From NCBI GenBank assembly GCA_021807465.1, contig JAKBCX010000029.1, positions 1-9,448 of the forward strand: 9,448 nt of DNA, read 5' to 3'. This document shows, piece after piece, positions 7,814 through 9,448 of the stretch (positions are counted from its first letter, which is position 1; the number at the start of each line of letters is the position of its first letter). The notes beneath the pieces are model-generated. The model saw nothing but the letters and a program-made list of their open reading frames with translations, ran no database searches and was not told the origin of the DNA. Both the position numbers and the translations under genes were made by a program. This DNA comes from Pseudomonadota bacterium. GTDB taxonomy: Bacteria > Pseudomonadota > Alphaproteobacteria > Acetobacterales > Acetobacteraceae.

Positions 7814-7847
7814 TTCTGGTTCTTCAGGAGCGTTTTAGTAATTTTTT
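7814..7847 (+). terminator. Weak candidate terminator after secF
   Basis: TTCTGG (7814-7819) can pair with TTCAGGA-side bases (7824-7829) in a six-pair stem that includes two wobble pairs, and T-rich sequence follows (TTTT at 7833-7836, TTTTTT at 7842-7847). The stem is weak, so this is only a possibility. Confidence 0.25.
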
Positions 7848-7900
7848 GGACATGAGATGATTTTTTGATCGTCATTTTGTTAATAATCTGCTAACACTTC
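7831..7900 (+). promoter_or_regulatory. AT-rich likely promoter region of the EAL gene
   Basis: Bases 7811-7890 are about 70% A+T, unlike the GC-rich surroundings. T-tracts are centred near 7834.5, 7844.5, 7863.5 and 7876.5. ATTTTTTG occurs twice, 19 bases apart (7841 and 7860). TTGTTA, TAATAA and TAATCT hexamers are present, but no -35/-10 pair with good spacing can be fixed. A promoter with curved DNA or an UP-like element is inferred from the position upstream of the EAL gene. Confidence 0.35.
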
Positions 7901-7940
7901 GCCCCGGACGGGAATATCCCATAACCGCGTGGTGATTAGC

Positions 7941-8684
7941 ATGCCTCAAAATGAGCCTGACCCGGCGCTTTTGGCCGCGATGCGGCTTTGCTACCAGCCC
8001 ATTATCAATCTGGCGGATGGGCGGACCGACCATGCCGAGGTGCTGCTCCGCAGCGCCGGCGCGGATGGTGAGTTGCACGGGCCGGAAGATTTTTTGAGCA
8101 TCATGAGCAGCCACGGCCTGGCTTTGCCATTCACTCTCGCCATCATGCGGCGCGCCCTCGCCGAATACCACGCGTATCGTTTCAGTGCCGCCAACCTGCC
8201 TTTGGCCTTTAACCTGCCGCTGGATGCCATGCTGCACCCTGAGCTGGGACAGGAAATTATATCGCTCTGCAACGCTACTGGGATTGCGCCCAGCCGCATC
8301 CGCTTCGAGCTTACGGAAACCACCCCGGTGGAAGACTTCACCGCTGCCGCCGCGAGCATCATCAGCTTACACCAAGCCGGACATCATATCGCGCTGGATG
8401 ATGTCTCGCCCGGCATGCCCTATCTCACGGCCTTAATGTCTCTGCCGGTGAGTGCCATAAAGTTTAGCAACACGCTTGTGGCCAGTACGGACGCCCTGCC
8501 CTTCATTCGCGCCACAACCGCACTGGCCGCCGCGCACCGGCTACACATAATTGCCGAAGGTATTGAGACGCAGGCACAGCTCGCTGCCATGCAGAAGGCC
8601 GGGGTCACGCATGGTCAGGGTTATCTTTTCTCCCACCCTCTGCCGGCAAGCACCCTCGGCCACACACTGCATAGCGCGGCCTGA
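7941..8684 (+). CDS. Stand-alone EAL-domain protein with degenerate loop 6
   Basis: The 247-residue protein is a single EAL domain with no sensory, GGDEF or membrane segment. EAL proteins hydrolyse or bind cyclic di-GMP. Residues that usually bind metal or substrate are present: Glu33 (the motif reads EVL), Asn91 (AFNLP), Glu123 (FELTE), Asp153 and Asp154, Lys174, Glu206 (IIAEGIE) and Gln226 (GQGYLFSHPLP). The normal DDFGTGYSSL loop, however, is DDVSPGMPYL, and the Asp of the KID motif is Ser176. Such loop 6 changes weaken catalysis and dimer coupling in studied EAL proteins, so this is either a poor or conditional phosphodiesterase or a cyclic di-GMP receptor. ATG 7941 is preferred over GTG 7929 or 7932 because GGTG at 7931-7934 lies at ribosome-site distance. 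The gene converges on the hydrolase gene downstream. Confidence 0.88.
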   Translation: MPQNEPDPALLAAMRLCYQPIINLADGRTDHAEVLLRSAGADGELHGPEDFLSIMSSHGLALPFTLAIMRRALAEYHAYRFSAANLPLAFNLPLDAMLHPELGQEIISLCNATGIAPSRIRFELTETTPVEDFTAAAASIISLHQAGHHIALDDVSPGMPYLTALMSLPVSAIKFSNTLVASTDALPFIRATTALAAAHRLHIIAEGIETQAQLAAMQKAGVTHGQGYLFSHPLPASTLGHTLHSAA

Positions 8685-8705
8685 GGGCGGTACTTCAGGC
8701 CGCGC
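8674..8705. terminator. Perfect 11-bp inverted repeat holding both stop codons, probable bidirectional terminator
   Basis: GCGCGGCCTGA (8674-8684) and TCAGGCCGCGC (8695-8705) are exact reverse complements separated by ten bases. The left arm ends with the TGA of the EAL gene and the right arm contains the TGA of the opposing hydrolase, so both proteins end in Ala-Ala. The stem is very GC-rich, but neither strand has a T-tract after it. It would act either as a strong pause/termination hairpin without a U-tract or as a 3'-end-protecting structure. Confidence 0.6.
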
Positions 8706-9448
8706 AGCGCAAGGCGAAGCGCCGCCGCGTATCGGCGCGGCTTTGGTCTATGGTGTCTTGTGTCACGCCCGGCGGCAGCGGGCCAACCGGGCGCGGCGGC
8801 AGGCTGGCAATATCGGGGTGAAGATTGGGGTCTGGCTCATTCTCCACTACAACACCTTCCGCCTTCAGCTTGAGCATATGCGCGAGCACATTGCGTGTAG
8901 CCGCGACTTTGAGAGCTGGATCGGATTTGGCATAAAGCTCGGCCGCCAAGGCCGCCACGGACCAGCCTTGCTCCCGCAGCGCGGCGAGAATAGAATCTTC
9001 GCGCTTCTGGCGGTGGGCAAGAAGCTGGGCGGCAAGGCTCTGCGGTTTTGGCAGTGCCGGCCCGTGGCCGGGCAAATAAAACGCATCGTCCCGGGCAATA
9101 ACTTTCTCTAACGAGCGGTAATAGGCAAGCATATCGCCGCTGGGCGGGCTGACGACGGAGGAGGACCAGGACATGACATGGTCGCCGGAGAAAAGGACTT
9201 TACGGCCGTCTGGCAAAATATGCTGATAGCAGAGATGATCCGGCGCGTGGCCGGGTGTGTGTACGGCGGTAAGCCCGGCAAGCTCGCTATTGTCGAACAA
9301 GGCAATGTCAGCAGTGTAATTTTCCAGCCCGGATTTATGGAAGGCGGCGATAGGCGCGCCCGTTGCCTGCTGCAGCGCCGGGGCAGCGCCCATATGGTCG
9401 TAATGGGAATGGGTAAGCACAATCCGCGTGACCGGCTTGCCACCCGCA
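8695..9448 (-). CDS. Metallo-beta-lactamase-fold hydrolase with winged-helix tail, N-terminus outside the window
   Basis: The frame is open to base 9447 on the minus strand; 250 residues are visible and the start lies beyond the right edge. The GTG at 9418-9420 is an internal Val of the strand leading into the metal site, not a start. Visible metal ligands are the HxHxDH motif (THSHYDHMGA), His in HTPGHAPDH, Asp in LFSGDHVM and His in YLPGHGP. After about visible residue 146 comes a helical stretch (SILAALREQGWSVAALAAEL, then ATRNVLAHMLKLKAEG) typical of the beta-lactamase-associated winged helix seen in LACTB2-like hydrolases. The substrate is unknown; thioesters such as glutathione conjugates, or RNA, are handled by relatives. 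No resistance role is implied. Confidence 0.9.
   Translation of the reverse strand, partial: AGGKPVTRIVLTHSHYDHMGAAPALQQATGAPIAAFHKSGLENYTADIALFDNSELAGLTAVHTPGHAPDHLCYQHILPDGRKVLFSGDHVMSWSSSVVSPPSGDMLAYYRSLEKVIARDDAFYLPGHGPALPKPQSLAAQLLAHRQKREDSILAALREQGWSVAALAAELYAKSDPALKVAATRNVLAHMLKLKAEGVVVENEPDPNLHPDIASLPPRPVGPLPPGVTQDTIDQSRADTRRRFALRCAA

Noticed and set aside
7910..7920. GGGAATATCCC short inverted repeat before the EAL gene
   Set aside because: Four-base arms are too short to separate from chance without comparative data.

Overview
The window looks like chromosomal DNA from an alphaproteobacterium, possibly of the Rhodospirillales/Acetobacterales type. The reasons are a GC-rich core, gatA/gatB and secD/secF of alphaproteobacterial character, a GatB without zinc-binding cysteines, and a perfect FNR/FixK-type box. 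The lineage is an inference from protein character; there is no rRNA or other taxonomic marker here. I see no mobile elements, CRISPR arrays, tRNA or rRNA genes. The window is almost fully coding: the longest non-coding stretch is about 160 bases, between secF and the EAL gene.

Layout, left to right. (1) A plus-strand operon: gatA, cut by the left edge, overlaps gatB by one base, and an isochorismatase-like cysteine hydrolase follows two bases after gatB. GatA and GatB are the amidase and kinase/transamidase subunits of the Asp/Glu-tRNA amidotransferase. (2) A flavin reductase-like gene on the plus strand sits behind its own FNR-type box. The spacing from that box fits a class II promoter whose transcript starts at or next to the ATG. 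(3) A minus-strand Gfo/Idh/MocA oxidoreductase converges on the flavin reductase gene. Both stop codons lie in one short palindrome. (4) Divergent from the oxidoreductase, secD and secF encode the proton-driven SecDF translocation accessory complex. yajC, often found just upstream, is absent. (5) An AT-rich intergenic region precedes a stand-alone EAL-domain gene whose active-site loop is degenerate. (6) A minus-strand metallo-beta-lactamase-fold hydrolase with a C-terminal winged helix runs off the right edge. It converges on the EAL gene across an 11-bp perfect inverted repeat that contains both stop codons.

Most of the content is housekeeping: tRNA-dependent amidation and protein export. 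The less ordinary parts are regulatory: the FNR-type box with its leaderless geometry, two convergent gene pairs that share stop-codon palindromes as likely bidirectional terminators, and the EAL protein that keeps its metal ligands but has lost the canonical loop 6. I found no clear evidence of a wholly new multi-gene system.
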